Shown piece after piece: positions 1-8,399 of a stretch of 64,000 nucleotides of DNA. This DNA comes from Hyphomicrobiales bacterium. GTDB taxonomy: Bacteria; Pseudomonadota; Alphaproteobacteria; Rhizobiales; Beijerinckiaceae. The translations under genes were made by a program, and so were the position numbers. The notes under the pieces were generated by a model that worked only from the letters and a program-made list of their open reading frames with translations, did no database searches and was not told the origin of the DNA. Location of the stretch: the NCBI GenBank assembly GCA_028290285.1, contig JAQGKD010000096.1:186001-250000 (forward strand). Direction: 5' to 3'. Numbering within the stretch: position 1 is the stretch's first letter; every line of letters begins with the position of its first letter.

Positions 1-1
1 C

Positions 2-799
2 ACCTCGATGATCGTCGAGAAGTCGCCTTATTACGTGCGCACCAGCTTCACGCTGCCGCAGAACACGACGCCCATGGCCGAGTGGAGCGCCAAGAACGGC
101 ATCAAGAAGGTCGTCACGCTCGTCGCCGATTACGGCCCGGGCCTCGATGCCGAGAAGGCATTCAAGGCGAAATTCGAGGCGGACGGCGGCAAGGTTCTCG
201 ATCAGCTGCGCTCGCCCCTCATGAACCCGGAATTCGCGGCCTTCCTGCAGAAGGCCAAGGACCTCAAGCCCGACGCCCTCTTCCTTTTCGTGCCCTCGGG
301 CCAGGGCGCGAGCCTGATGAAGCAGGTCAACGAGCGCGAGCTGACCAAGGCCGGCGTCAAGATCATCGCCACCGGCGACGTGACCGATGACGACCAGCTC
401 AACGGCATGGGCGATGCGGTGATCGGCATGACCACCTCGCACAATTACTCCGCCGCGCACGATTCGCCCGAGAACAAGGCTTTTGTCGCCGCCTTCCTGA
501 AGGCGAACAACAACATGCGCCCGAACTTCATGGCCGTTGGCGGCTATGACGGCATGGCCTTGATCTACAAGGCGCTGGAAAAGACCAAGGGCGACACGGA
601 CGGCACCAAGCTGGTCGATGCCATGAAGGGCATGGCCTGGGTGAGTCCGCGCGGACCGATCTCCATCGATCCGCAGACCCGCGACATCGTGCAGAATGTC
701 TACATCCGCGAAGTGAAGAAGGTCGACGGCCAGCTCTGGAACGTCGAATTCGCCACGATCCCGAACGTGAAGGACAATACGCACGAGGCCGCCAAGTAA
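2..799 (+). CDS. Branched-chain amino-acid-type ABC transporter substrate-binding protein (5' truncated by window)
   Basis: Periplasmic ligand-binding protein of the Peripla_BP_6 / LivK family; it would capture a small organic acid or amino acid and deliver it to the permeases encoded next. The reading frame is open to the left edge, so the signal peptide and first lobe are missing, and the ATG at 8 is probably internal. What remains is the second half of the type I fold ('KVVTLVADYGPG', 'PDALFLFVPSGQG', 'AVGGYDGMALIY'), ending in the usual 'IREV...VEFATIPNV' tail. It is followed by livH, livM, livG and livF on the same strand. Neighbouring protocatechuate genes suggest an aromatic-acid ligand rather than an amino acid; that is inference. 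Family call is confident, substrate is not. Confidence 0.9.
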   Translation, partial: TSMIVEKSPYYVRTSFTLPQNTTPMAEWSAKNGIKKVVTLVADYGPGLDAEKAFKAKFEADGGKVLDQLRSPLMNPEFAAFLQKAKDLKPDALFLFVPSGQGASLMKQVNERELTKAGVKIIATGDVTDDDQLNGMGDAVIGMTTSHNYSAAHDSPENKAFVAAFLKANNNMRPNFMAVGGYDGMALIYKALEKTKGDTDGTKLVDAMKGMAWVSPRGPISIDPQTRDIVQNVYIREVKKVDGQLWNVEFATIPNVKDNTHEAAK

Positions 800-824
800 G
801 GCGATTCATCCGCTCCGCTGCTGT

Positions 825-946
825 CCTTCTCCCGGTGGGAGAAGGTGGCTGTGGAGCAGCCGGATGAGGGGTTTCGTTCTCGCTCGAAATAGCGCGTAAC
901 CCCTCATCAGTCGGCTCTGCCGACAGCTTCTCCCACCGGGAGAAGC
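825..946. repeat. Interspersed triple-hairpin repeat, copy 1
   Basis: The copy begins with the palindrome CTTCTCCCGGTGGGAGAAG and ends with CTTCTCCCACCGGGAGAAG. Inside are a small stem (GGCTGTGGAGCAGCC), the arm GATGAGGGGTT with its partner AACCCCTCATC, and the stem TCGGCTCTGCCGA. It lies between the binding-protein gene and livH, so it sits inside an apparent operon. The same layout recurs at 5550, 12329, 20392 and 48174. Confidence 0.85.
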
Positions 947-1003
947 AAGACGTGCCCGGCATCAGCGCATGTCCGTTTTGCCGCCGAATTTCCGGAGACC
1001 TGC

Positions 1004-1864
1004 GTGCTCACCATCCTCTTCGACGGCGTCGCCTACGGCATGCTCCTGTTTGTGCTGGCCGTCGGTCTTTGCGTCACGCTGGGGCTGATGAATTTCATTA
1101 ACCTGGCGCATGGCGCCTTCGCCATGGCGGGCGGCTATCTCACCATCGTCCTGATGAACCAGGCCGGCGTCTCCTTCTATCTCTGCCTGCCCGCGGCCTT
1201 CATCTTCAGTGCCGCCATCGGTCTCGTGCTCGAGCGCACGCTCTATCGTCATCTCTACGACAAGACCCATCTCGATCAGGTGCTGTTTTCGATCGGCCTC
1301 GTCTTCATGTCGATGGCGATGGTCGATTACGCAATGGGTGCCAACCAGCAGATCGTGAACCTGCCTGAAAGCCTCAGCGGCCGCGTGAATTTTCTCGGCG
1401 CGAGCATCGGTGTCTACCGCATCTTCGTCATCGTGATCTGCGGTTTCCTCGCAGCGGGCCTGCAACTCGTCCTCACCCACACGCGCTTCGGCAGCCGCCT
1501 GCGCGCGGCGGTGGACGACGGGCGTGTCGCGCGCGGCATGGGGATCGACGTAACCTCGATTTTCGCCATCACCTTTGCCTTCGGTTCGGGCCTCGCAGGG
1601 CTCGGCGGGGCGCTCGGCACCGGCATCATCAGCTTCGATCCGACCTTTCCTCTGAAATACATGATCTACTTCCTGATCGTGATTTCGGTTGGGGGCACGA
1701 CGACGATCACCGGCCCCTTCCTGGCCGCGATCCTGCTGGGCGTGGCCGATGTGCTCGGCAAATATTACGTGCCCTCCGTGGGTGGCTTCATCATCTATAC
1801 GATCATGGTTCTCGTGCTGATCGTCAGGCCGCAGGGCCTGTTCTCGCGCAGCCCGGCCCGTTGA
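1004..1864 (+). CDS. livH: Branched-chain amino-acid-type ABC transporter permease (LivH family)
   Basis: Inner-membrane permease of 286 residues, with about eight hydrophobic segments and the typical LivH opening ('GVAYGMLLFVLAVGLCVTLGLMNFINLAHGAFAM'-type region). The conserved cytoplasmic loop 'GSRLRAAVDDGRVARGMGID' is where ATPase subunits dock in this family. The start is a GTG at 1004 with a GGAG ribosome site 5-8 bases upstream; no in-frame ATG fits better. It pairs with LivM encoded 7 bases downstream to form the translocation pore. The substrate cannot be read from the permease; the pca genes nearby point to an aromatic acid. Confidence 0.93.
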   Translation: MLTILFDGVAYGMLLFVLAVGLCVTLGLMNFINLAHGAFAMAGGYLTIVLMNQAGVSFYLCLPAAFIFSAAIGLVLERTLYRHLYDKTHLDQVLFSIGLVFMSMAMVDYAMGANQQIVNLPESLSGRVNFLGASIGVYRIFVIVICGFLAAGLQLVLTHTRFGSRLRAAVDDGRVARGMGIDVTSIFAITFAFGSGLAGLGGALGTGIISFDPTFPLKYMIYFLIVISVGGTTTITGPFLAAILLGVADVLGKYYVPSVGGFIIYTIMVLVLIVRPQGLFSRSPAR

Positions 1865-1871
1865 GGCGCTC

Positions 1872-2912
1872 ATGACCGACCAGACGCTCTCGACAAAGCC
1901 ATCGCCCGAAGCGGTCGCCGCACGCGGTATCCTGCTGGGACGCGCACGCTGGGGCATCGCCGAATACGCCTTCTGGGCCATCGCCATTGCGCTCTATTTC
2001 GTGATGCCCAACAAGCTGATGCTGCTCAGCGAGATCGCCATTCTCGGCCTGCTCGCTCTGTCCATCGACCTCGTGCTCGGCTTTGCGGGCATCGTCACGC
2101 TGGGGCAGGGCGCGTTCTTCGGCGTCGGCGCCTATGCGGCGGGTCTCGCGGCCAGATACGGCGCGGGCGAGGCGCCCTGGAGCGATCCGCTGGTCGGCCT
2201 CCTCATCGGCGGCGGCGTCGCGGGCCTGCTCGGCTTCGTCACCAGCTTCCTCGTGCTGCGTGGCTCCGACCTGACACGGCTCATGGTCACGCTCGGCGTC
2301 GCCCTGATCGTCGAGGAACTCGTCAACCAGATGAAATGGCTGACTGGCGGCTCCGACGGCTTGCAGGGCGTGATGCCCTCGGCGGTGCTCGGCTACTGGG
2401 ACTTCGATCTCTACGGGAAGACCGCCTATCTCTACTCGCTTGCCGTGCTCTTCGTGCTCTTCTTCATCGCGCGGCGCATCGTCAAATCGCCGTTCGGCCT
2501 GTCGCTGCTGGCGATCAAGGGCAATCCGCTGCGCACGCGCGCCATCGGGCTGCCCATCAACGGCCGCCTCGTCACGGTCTACACCATCGGCGCCATCTAT
2601 GCGGGCATCGCGGGCGCGCTGGTCACCCAGACGACGCAATTCGCCTCGCCCGATTATGTCGCCTTCCACCGCTCGGCGGACGCGCTGCTCATGCTCGTCT
2701 TCGGCGGAGCGGGGCACCTTTACGGCGGTCTCATCGGCTCGGTCATTTTCCGTGTGATGCAGGATTACCTCGGTAATATCACGCCGCAATACTGGCAGTT
2801 CTGGCTCGGTCTCATGCTGGTGCTGCTCGTGCTGTTCGTGCGGGGCGGCATTTTGGGCCTGCTCGCCAAGATGCGCGACCGCGTGATGCGCAAGGGGGAG
2901 AACGCTCCATGA
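1872..2912 (+). CDS. livM: Branched-chain amino-acid-type ABC transporter permease (LivM family)
   Basis: Second inner-membrane permease subunit, 346 residues. It has a hydrophilic N-terminus of about 30 residues, then multiple membrane helices. Family features are 'LALSIDLVLGFAGIVTLGQGAFFGVGAYAAG' in the early helices and the docking loop 'SPFGLSLLAIKGNPLRTRAIGL'. Its stop overlaps the livG start by four bases (ATGA), indicating translational coupling within the livHMGF operon. Confidence 0.93.
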   Translation: MTDQTLSTKPSPEAVAARGILLGRARWGIAEYAFWAIAIALYFVMPNKLMLLSEIAILGLLALSIDLVLGFAGIVTLGQGAFFGVGAYAAGLAARYGAGEAPWSDPLVGLLIGGGVAGLLGFVTSFLVLRGSDLTRLMVTLGVALIVEELVNQMKWLTGGSDGLQGVMPSAVLGYWDFDLYGKTAYLYSLAVLFVLFFIARRIVKSPFGLSLLAIKGNPLRTRAIGLPINGRLVTVYTIGAIYAGIAGALVTQTTQFASPDYVAFHRSADALLMLVFGGAGHLYGGLIGSVIFRVMQDYLGNITPQYWQFWLGLMLVLLVLFVRGGILGLLAKMRDRVMRKGENAP

Positions 2913-3664
2913 CCATCGTTCTCGAAGCGCGCCAGCTGGTGAAAAAGTTCGGCGGCATCACCGCGACCGATCACATCGACTTCCGCCTGCCCGAAGGCGC
3001 GCGCCACGCGCTCATCGGCCCCAATGGCGCGGGTAAGACGACCTTCGTCAACCTGCTGTCGGGCGTGCTGGTGCCCACCTCGGGCGAGATCCTGCTGGCG
3101 GGCAAGGACGTCACCGGCTGGTCGGCCCGCCGCCGAGCCCATGCGGGCATGGCGCGCACGTTCCAGATCAACCAGCTTTTCGCCGACCTGACGCCGGTGG
3201 AAACGCTGATGCTCACCATCGCCGAGCGTGAAAACGCGGGCTGGGCCTGGTTCCGGCCCGTGGGCGCGCGCACCGATTTCGTGGATGAAGCCGTGCAGCT
3301 TCTGGCCGATCTCGGCCTCTCCGACATCGCCCATCTGCGCGTCGGCGAACTCGCCTACGGCAAGCAGCGCCTGCTCGAAATCGCTGTGGCGCTGGCGCAA
3401 AAACCCAAGGTGCTGCTGCTGGATGAACCGGCAGCGGGCGTGCCCGAGCACGAGCGCGAGCAGATCCTCGACGTCGTGGCGGCGCTGCCCTCGACCGTCG
3501 CCCTGATCCTCATCGAGCACGACATGCATCTCGTTTTCCGCTTCGCGAAATCCATCTCGGTGCTCGTCAACGGTGGCCTCTTCGTGGAGGGCACGCCGGA
3601 CGAGATCGCCAACGATCCACGCGTGCGGCAGGTTTATCTCGGCGAAGAGGTCGTCCATGTCTGA
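2909..3664 (+). CDS. livG: ABC transporter ATP-binding protein (LivG family)
   Basis: Cytoplasmic ATPase of 251 residues that powers the Liv-type importer. It has Walker A 'GPNGAGKTT' (about residue 38), a signature-region segment 'LAYGKQRLLEIAVALAQKP', Walker B 'LLLDEPAAG' and the H-loop 'LIEHDMHLVF'. The signature reads 'LAYGKQR', a common LivG variant of LSGGQ. The ATGA overlap with livM at the 5' end and the ATGTCTGA overlap with livF at the 3' end fix both boundaries. Confidence 0.95.
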   Translation: MTIVLEARQLVKKFGGITATDHIDFRLPEGARHALIGPNGAGKTTFVNLLSGVLVPTSGEILLAGKDVTGWSARRRAHAGMARTFQINQLFADLTPVETLMLTIAERENAGWAWFRPVGARTDFVDEAVQLLADLGLSDIAHLRVGELAYGKQRLLEIAVALAQKPKVLLLDEPAAGVPEHEREQILDVVAALPSTVALILIEHDMHLVFRFAKSISVLVNGGLFVEGTPDEIANDPRVRQVYLGEEVVHV

Positions 3665-4394
3665 TCTCCTCGTCCTCGACGGGATCGCCGCCGGCTACGG
3701 CGAGGCCCAGGTTCTCTCCGGCATCTCCTTCAGCCTGGGTGAGGGCGAGGCGCTGGCGCTGCTCGGACGCAATGGCACGGGCAAGACGACGCTCATCAAC
3801 ACGATCGTCGGCCTGACGCGTCGCCGCGCGGGCACGATCACGCTGGCTGGCCGCGACATCACGAAGCTGCGGCCCGACCAGCGTGCGCTGGCGGGCATCG
3901 GCTGGGTGCCGCAGGAGCGCAACATCTTCCGCTCGCTGACGGTGGAGGAGAACATCACGGCGGTCCAGACCTACGGCCCGTGGAGCGTCGAGCGCATCTT
4001 TGGCATGTTCCCGCGCTTGCAGGAGCGGCGGCGCAACCTGGGCACGCAATTGTCGGGCGGCGAGCAGCAGATGCTGGCGGTCGGCCGCGCGCTGGCGCTC
4101 AATCCACGCGTCCTGCTGCTCGACGAGCCGCTGGAGGGGCTGGCGCCCATCATCGTCGACGAGTTGCTGGCGGCGCTGAGCAAGATCATCCGCGAGGAGG
4201 GCATGTCGGCGATCATCGTCGAGCAGAGTGCGCGGAAAATCCTGCCGCTGACACAGCGCGCCATCATTCTCGACCGCGGCACCATCGCGCATGCGGGACC
4301 GAGTCCCGAATTGGCCGCGGATGCGTTAAGACTGGCCGCACTGCTCGGAGTCGCGGGCAAACCCGGTACAGAGGCGGCCGGGGCCAGAAACTGA
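3657..4394 (+). CDS. livF: ABC transporter ATP-binding protein (LivF family)
   Basis: Second ATPase subunit, 245 residues from the ATG at 3657. The longer ORF-track start at 3573 lies inside livG and would add 28 residues unlike LivF. Motifs are Walker A 'GRNGTGKTT', signature 'LSGGEQQMLAVGRAL', Walker B 'LLLDEPLEGLAP' and switch region 'IIVEQSARK'. It overlaps the livG stop by eight bases. LivF normally heterodimerises with LivG. It is the last gene of the transporter operon, although the metE-like gene follows after only 31 bases. Confidence 0.95.
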   Translation: MSDLLVLDGIAAGYGEAQVLSGISFSLGEGEALALLGRNGTGKTTLINTIVGLTRRRAGTITLAGRDITKLRPDQRALAGIGWVPQERNIFRSLTVEENITAVQTYGPWSVERIFGMFPRLQERRRNLGTQLSGGEQQMLAVGRALALNPRVLLLDEPLEGLAPIIVDELLAALSKIIREEGMSAIIVEQSARKILPLTQRAIILDRGTIAHAGPSPELAADALRLAALLGVAGKPGTEAAGARN

Positions 4395-4425
4395 AGATTT
4401 CGAATTTTTCGGAGGATAAGAAAAC

Positions 4426-5532
4426 ATGCTACGCACCAAGCCGCCCTTCCGCGCCGACCATGTCGGCTCTCTCCTGCGCTCCGCAGCCCTCAAGGATGCG
4501 CGCATCAAGCATCAGCGCGGCGACATCTCCGCCTCCGATCTGAAGGCGTCGGAAGACATCGAGATCCGCAAGGTCATCCGCAAGCAGGAAGACATCGGTC
4601 TCCAGTCCATCACTGACGGCGAGTTCCGCCGCGCCTGGTGGCATTTCGACTTCCTCGGCCATCTCGAAGGCGTCGAGCTGATCGACGTCGACCAGGGCAT
4701 CCAGTTCTCTGGCGTGCAGACGCGCGCCCAGGCGCCCCGCGTCATGGGCCGGATCGACTTTGCCGATCACCCGATGATCGAGCACTTCAAGTTCCTGAAG
4801 GCCAACACCACCCGCACGCCCAAGATGACCATCCCGAGCCCGTCGATGCTGCACTATCGCGGCGGCCGAAAGATGATCAATATGGGCGTCTATCCGGATA
4901 TGGGCGGCTTCTACCACGACCTCGGTCAGGCCTATCACAAGGCTGTGCAGGCTTTCGCGCATGAGGGCTGCCGCTATCTGCAGCTTGACGATTGCAGCTT
5001 CGCCTACCTCTGCGATCCCGCGCAGCGCAAGATGCTGGCCGAGCGCGGCGACGACCCGGAGAAGCAGGGCCAGATCTATGCAGGCATGATCAACGCCGCC
5101 ATCGCCGGCCGCCCGTCCGACATGGCGATCACCATGCATCTCTGCCGTGGCAACTTCCGCTCGACCTTCGTGGCCTCGGGTGGTTACGAGCCGATCGCAG
5201 ACCTGCTGTTCAACCAGGTGAACGCCGACGGCTATTTCATGGAATGGGACAACGACCGCGCCGGCGGTTTCGAGCCCCTGCGCTTCCTGCCCAAGGGCAA
5301 GACGGTGGTGCTGGGCCTCGTAACCTCCAAGACCGGCACGCTGGAAACCCGCGACGACCTGATGCGCCGCATCGAGGAAGCCGCGCAATACGCCCCCATC
5401 GACCAGCTCTGCCTCTCACCGCAATGCGGCTTCGCCTCCACCGAGGAAGGCAACACGCTGGCCGAGGAAGAGCAGTGGGCGAAACTGCGTCTCGTGGTGC
5501 AGGTGGCCGAAGAGGTCTGGGGCAAGAAGTAA
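4426..5532 (+). CDS. MetE C-terminal-domain-like zinc methyltransferase (COG0620 family)
   Basis: A 368-residue protein homologous to the catalytic C-terminal barrel of cobalamin-independent methionine synthase, without its N-terminal half. The expected zinc ligands can be seen: His and Cys in 'MHLCRGNF', a downstream acidic residue in 'FMEWDNDRAGGFEPL', and the last Cys in 'LSPQCGF'. The N-terminus 'FRADHVGSLLR' is typical of this stand-alone group. A ribosome site (GGAGGA) precedes the ATG at 4426. Known members move methyl or other alkyl groups between thiols and cofactors. Its place between an importer and pcaIJHG suggests handling of a methyl group from a methoxylated aromatic, but a methionine-synthase-like role is equally possible. 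Confidence 0.85.
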   Translation: MLRTKPPFRADHVGSLLRSAALKDARIKHQRGDISASDLKASEDIEIRKVIRKQEDIGLQSITDGEFRRAWWHFDFLGHLEGVELIDVDQGIQFSGVQTRAQAPRVMGRIDFADHPMIEHFKFLKANTTRTPKMTIPSPSMLHYRGGRKMINMGVYPDMGGFYHDLGQAYHKAVQAFAHEGCRYLQLDDCSFAYLCDPAQRKMLAERGDDPEKQGQIYAGMINAAIAGRPSDMAITMHLCRGNFRSTFVASGGYEPIADLLFNQVNADGYFMEWDNDRAGGFEPLRFLPKGKTVVLGLVTSKTGTLETRDDLMRRIEEAAQYAPIDQLCLSPQCGFASTEEGNTLAEEEQWAKLRLVVQVAEEVWGKK

Positions 5533-5549
5533 GGAAGGCAACGCTGCCC

Positions 5550-5671
5550 GCTTCTCCCGGTGGGAGAAGCTGTCGGCGGAGCCGACTGATGAGGGGTTAC
5601 ACTCTCTGTAATGAGAGTCCGAAACCCCTCATCCGCCTGCGCTGCAGGCACCTTCTCCCATTGGGAGAAGG
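5550..5671. repeat. Interspersed triple-hairpin repeat, copy 2 (inverted)
   Basis: Same element as at 825 but in the opposite orientation: CTTCTCCCGGTGGGAGAAG, then GTCGGCGGAGCCGAC, GATGAGGGGTT ... AACCCCTCATC, GCCTGCGCTGCAGGC, and finally CTTCTCCCATTGGGAGAAG. It starts 18 bases after the metE-like stop and may act as its transcription end. With the next two entries it fills most of the 467-base gap 5533-5999; I see no gene in that gap. Confidence 0.85.
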
Positions 5672-5735
5672 ACCGGCGGCATGGGATTATGCAACGCAAG
5701 TGCGTCTTTCGAGTGGGCGCACACCTTACCGCCGC

Positions 5736-5811
5736 CATTGCGAGCGAAGCGAAGCAATCCAGAGCGATCCCGCGACTCCTGGATTGCTTCGTCGCGACGC
5801 TCCTCGCAATG
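5736..5811. repeat. Second interspersed palindromic repeat (CATTGCGAGCGAAGCGAAGCAATCC type), copy A
   Basis: An imperfect inverted repeat: CATTGCGAGCGAAGCGAAGC and AATCCAGAG on the left answer TGGATTGCTTCGTCGCGACG and CTCCTCGCAATG on the right, around a short loop. Related copies lie at 14707 and, as fragments, near 20551 and 48117. No coding potential is apparent. Confidence 0.8.
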
Positions 5812-5894
5812 ACGGCAAAGTTGACGCCTGAACTTTTTAACCCACGCCGCTGCCCCATCCCAAAGGTTGACGCCACCAAGCCGCACCTTATTAT

Positions 5895-5928
5895 GTTCAC
5901 GAACCGAATAGTTGTTCGCTATACGAAC
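5895..5928. promoter_or_regulatory. Putative operator of the pca genes (GTTC/GAAC palindromes)
   Basis: Two adjacent palindromes lie about 70-105 bases before the CoA-transferase start: GTTCACGAAC (5895-5904) and the perfect inverted repeat GTTCG-CTATA-CGAAC (5914-5928). Such spaced GTTCG/CGAAC half-sites resemble operators of IclR-family regulators, which commonly control protocatechuate genes (PcaR, PcaU, PcaQ systems differ in detail). The palindromes are directly visible; the regulator is inferred, and none is encoded in this window. Confidence 0.45.
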
Positions 5929-5999
5929 ATCTCGATCCGCTCCCCATAGAGGCGGGCGAGATACAACGGCGGCCAGAACCGCCACGAAGGGAAGGCTCG

Positions 6000-6851
6000 A
6001 TGGCTAAATTCATGAGTCTCGCCGACGCAGTCGCCGAAATGGTGCGCGATGGCGATTCCGTCGCGATGGAGGGGTTTACCCACCTCATTCCCTTCGCGGC
6101 GGGACACGAAGTCATTCGTCAGGGCCGCAAGCATCTGACGCTCATCCGCATGACGCCCGACCTGATCTACGATCAGCTGATCGGCATGGGCTGCGCGGAC
6201 AAGCTCGTCTTTTCCTGGGGCGGCAATCCCGGCGTCGGTTCGACGCATCGCATCCGTGATGCCGTAGAGAATGCATGGCCCCATGCGCTCGCCATCGAAG
6301 AGCATTCGCATGCCGCCATGGCCAATGCCTATGAAGCCGGCGCGTCGAACCTGCCTTTCGCCATGCTGCGCGGCTATATCGGCGTCGACCTGCCCAAGGT
6401 GAACCCGCGCATCAAGAGCGTCACCTGTCCCTATACGGGCGAAGTGCTGGCGACTGTTCCCGCGATCCGCCCCGACGTCGGCATCATCCACGCGCAGCGC
6501 GCCGACCGCGAGGGCAACGTGCTCATCGAGGGCATCATCGGCTGCCAGAAGGAAGTCGTGCTGGCCTCCAAACGCACCATCGTCACGGTCGAGGAGGTGG
6601 TCGATCGGCTTGGCACCTCGTCCTACAATTCAGTGGTGCTGCCGCACTGGACGGTCGGCGCGGTCGTCGAAGTGCCCGGCGGCTCGCATCCCTCCTATGC
6701 GCAGGGCTATTACACGCGCGACAATTCCTTTTACATCGCCTGGGACAAGATCTCGCGGGATCGCGACACGTTCCTGGCTTGGATGAAGGAAAACGTTCTC
6801 GACAAGACGCCGGCAGCATTCGCCGCTCATGCGAAGAGGAGTGCTGCCTGA
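6000..6851 (+). CDS. CoA-transferase subunit A (probable 3-oxoadipate CoA-transferase alpha)
   Basis: Family I CoA-transferase alpha subunit, 283 residues, in the longer GctA-like size class rather than the ~230-residue classical PcaI. The N-terminus 'LADAVAEMVRDGDSVAMEGF' and the glycine-rich 'WGGNPGVGSTHRIRD' are family features. It would move CoA from succinyl-CoA to 3-oxoadipate, the step after ring cleavage and lactone hydrolysis. The stop overlaps the subunit B start by one base (TGATG). Position directly before subunit B and pcaHG supports a 3-oxoadipate role; glutaconate or another dicarboxylate is an alternative. Confidence 0.85.
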   Translation: MAKFMSLADAVAEMVRDGDSVAMEGFTHLIPFAAGHEVIRQGRKHLTLIRMTPDLIYDQLIGMGCADKLVFSWGGNPGVGSTHRIRDAVENAWPHALAIEEHSHAAMANAYEAGASNLPFAMLRGYIGVDLPKVNPRIKSVTCPYTGEVLATVPAIRPDVGIIHAQRADREGNVLIEGIIGCQKEVVLASKRTIVTVEEVVDRLGTSSYNSVVLPHWTVGAVVEVPGGSHPSYAQGYYTRDNSFYIAWDKISRDRDTFLAWMKENVLDKTPAAFAAHAKRSAA

Positions 6852-7618
6852 TGACCGATTTCACCCCCAACGAAATCATGACGATCGTCGCCGCGCGCGC
6901 GCTCAAGAACGACGACGTCTGTTTCGTCGGCATCGGCGCGCCCTCGGCCGCCTGCAATCTCGCACGCCTCACGCATGCGCCGCAGATCACGCTGATCTAT
7001 GAATCGGGCACGATCGGCACGCGTCCCAACGTGCTGCCGCTATCCATCGGCGACGGCGAACTTTGCGAAACCGCGCTCTGCACGGTCTCGGTGCCCGAGA
7101 TGTTCCGCTACTGGCTGCAGGGCGGCCGCATCACCGTGGGCTTCCTCGGCGGCGCGCAGATCGACCGCTTCGCCAATATCAACACGACGGTGGTGGGCCC
7201 CTACGACAAGCCGAAGGTGCGTCTGCCCGGCGGCGGCGGCGCGCCCGAGATCGCCACCAATTGCGGCGAGATCTTCATCACCATGCCGATGGGCAAGCGC
7301 GCCTTCATCGAAAAGCTGCCCTTCATCACCTCGATGGGCCACGGCCCCACGGGGAAGGAGCGCCGCGCATTCGGACTGAAGAGCCTCGGCCCCACCAAGC
7401 TGATGACCGATCTCTGCGTGTTCGAGCCCGATCCCGAGACCAAGGAAATGACGGTCGTATCGATCCATCCGGGCGTCACGCGCGAGCAGATCGCCGAGAA
7501 TTGCGGCTGGACGCCCCGCTACATCGACAATGTTCCCGAGACGCCCGCGCCGACAGCGCTGGAACTTGACACCCTCCGCGATATCCAGGCGAGGACCAAA
7601 GCCGCGCACGCGGCCTGA
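6851..7618 (+). CDS. CoA-transferase subunit B (probable 3-oxoadipate CoA-transferase beta)
   Basis: Beta subunit of the same family I CoA-transferase, 255 residues from the ATG at 6851; the ORF-track start at 6779 would intrude into subunit A. In this family the beta subunit supplies the catalytic glutamate, probably the one in 'LIYESGTIG' near residue 50. The glycine-rich 'RLPGGGGAPEIA' further on is typical. It overlaps subunit A by one base and is followed after 81 bases by pcaH, so the four genes probably form one transcript. Confidence 0.85.
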   Translation: MTDFTPNEIMTIVAARALKNDDVCFVGIGAPSAACNLARLTHAPQITLIYESGTIGTRPNVLPLSIGDGELCETALCTVSVPEMFRYWLQGGRITVGFLGGAQIDRFANINTTVVGPYDKPKVRLPGGGGAPEIATNCGEIFITMPMGKRAFIEKLPFITSMGHGPTGKERRAFGLKSLGPTKLMTDLCVFEPDPETKEMTVVSIHPGVTREQIAENCGWTPRYIDNVPETPAPTALELDTLRDIQARTKAAHAA

Positions 7619-7699
7619 TCCCTTGCGCGACCAGAACAAGAACCCGCGCTCGCGCATGCCATCCGGCCTGTTGCGTGTCGCCAACATGGAAGAAACGCC

Positions 7700-8398
7700 A
7701 TGCCGTTGATTTATCCCAAGGAGAGCTTCTTCGAAGCTCATCCGAAATACGATTCGCCGACCTACAAGAGCACCGCCAAACGCCATCCCAAGAAGCCGCT
7801 CATCATCCTGCCGCACACGATGACCGAGCTGAACGGCCCGGTGTACGGTCATGAGATCCTCCAGCCGGAAGACGGCGACCTGACGCGCCAGCATCCCGGC
7901 GAGCCGCAGGGGGAGCGCATCATCGTGCAGGGCCGCGTTCTCGACGAGGACGGCCGCCCGGTGCCCAACACCCTGATCGAAATCTGGCAGGCCAACGCCG
8001 CCGGCCGTTATGTCCATGTGGTCGACGATCATCCTGCACCCCTCGACCCGAATTTTTCGGGCGCAGGCCGCGTCGTCACCGACGAGCAGGGACGCTATCG
8101 CTTCACCACGATCAAGCCCGGCCCCTATCCCTGGCGCAACCACCACAATGCGTGGCGTCCGGCTCATATCCATCTGTCGCTCTTCGGGTCTTCCTTCCTG
8201 TCGCGCCTCGTCACGCAGATGTATTTCGAGGGCGATCCGCTGTTCCCCTACGATCCCATCTTCAACGAAGTGCCGGAAGCTGCGCGCCAGCGCCTCGTTT
8301 CGAAATTCGACCTCGATGTGACCGAACCCGAATGGGCGCTCGGCTACACGTTCGACATCGTGCTGCGCGGCCGCAACGCCACGCCCATGGAGAGCTGA
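7700..8398 (+). CDS. pcaH: Protocatechuate 3,4-dioxygenase beta subunit
   Basis: Iron-binding subunit of the intradiol dioxygenase that opens protocatechuate to 3-carboxy-cis,cis-muconate. Length, 232 residues, is normal. All four non-haem Fe(III) ligands are visible: Tyr in 'IWQANAAGRY', Tyr in 'PGPYPWRN', and two His in 'RPAHIHLSLFG'. The N-terminal 'YKSTAKRHPKKPLI' is characteristic of PcaH. It is separated from pcaG by one base. The gene identifies the pathway served by the whole 6000-8984 operon. Confidence 0.97.
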   Translation: MPLIYPKESFFEAHPKYDSPTYKSTAKRHPKKPLIILPHTMTELNGPVYGHEILQPEDGDLTRQHPGEPQGERIIVQGRVLDEDGRPVPNTLIEIWQANAAGRYVHVVDDHPAPLDPNFSGAGRVVTDEQGRYRFTTIKPGPYPWRNHHNAWRPAHIHLSLFGSSFLSRLVTQMYFEGDPLFPYDPIFNEVPEAARQRLVSKFDLDVTEPEWALGYTFDIVLRGRNATPMES

Positions 8399-8399
8399 C

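Noticed and set aside
962-2789. Long minus-strand ORFs (341 and 321 codons) opposite livH and livM
   Set aside because: Composition is low-complexity (His/Asp/Glu/Arg-rich) without domains; they mirror high-GC codon bias of the permease genes.
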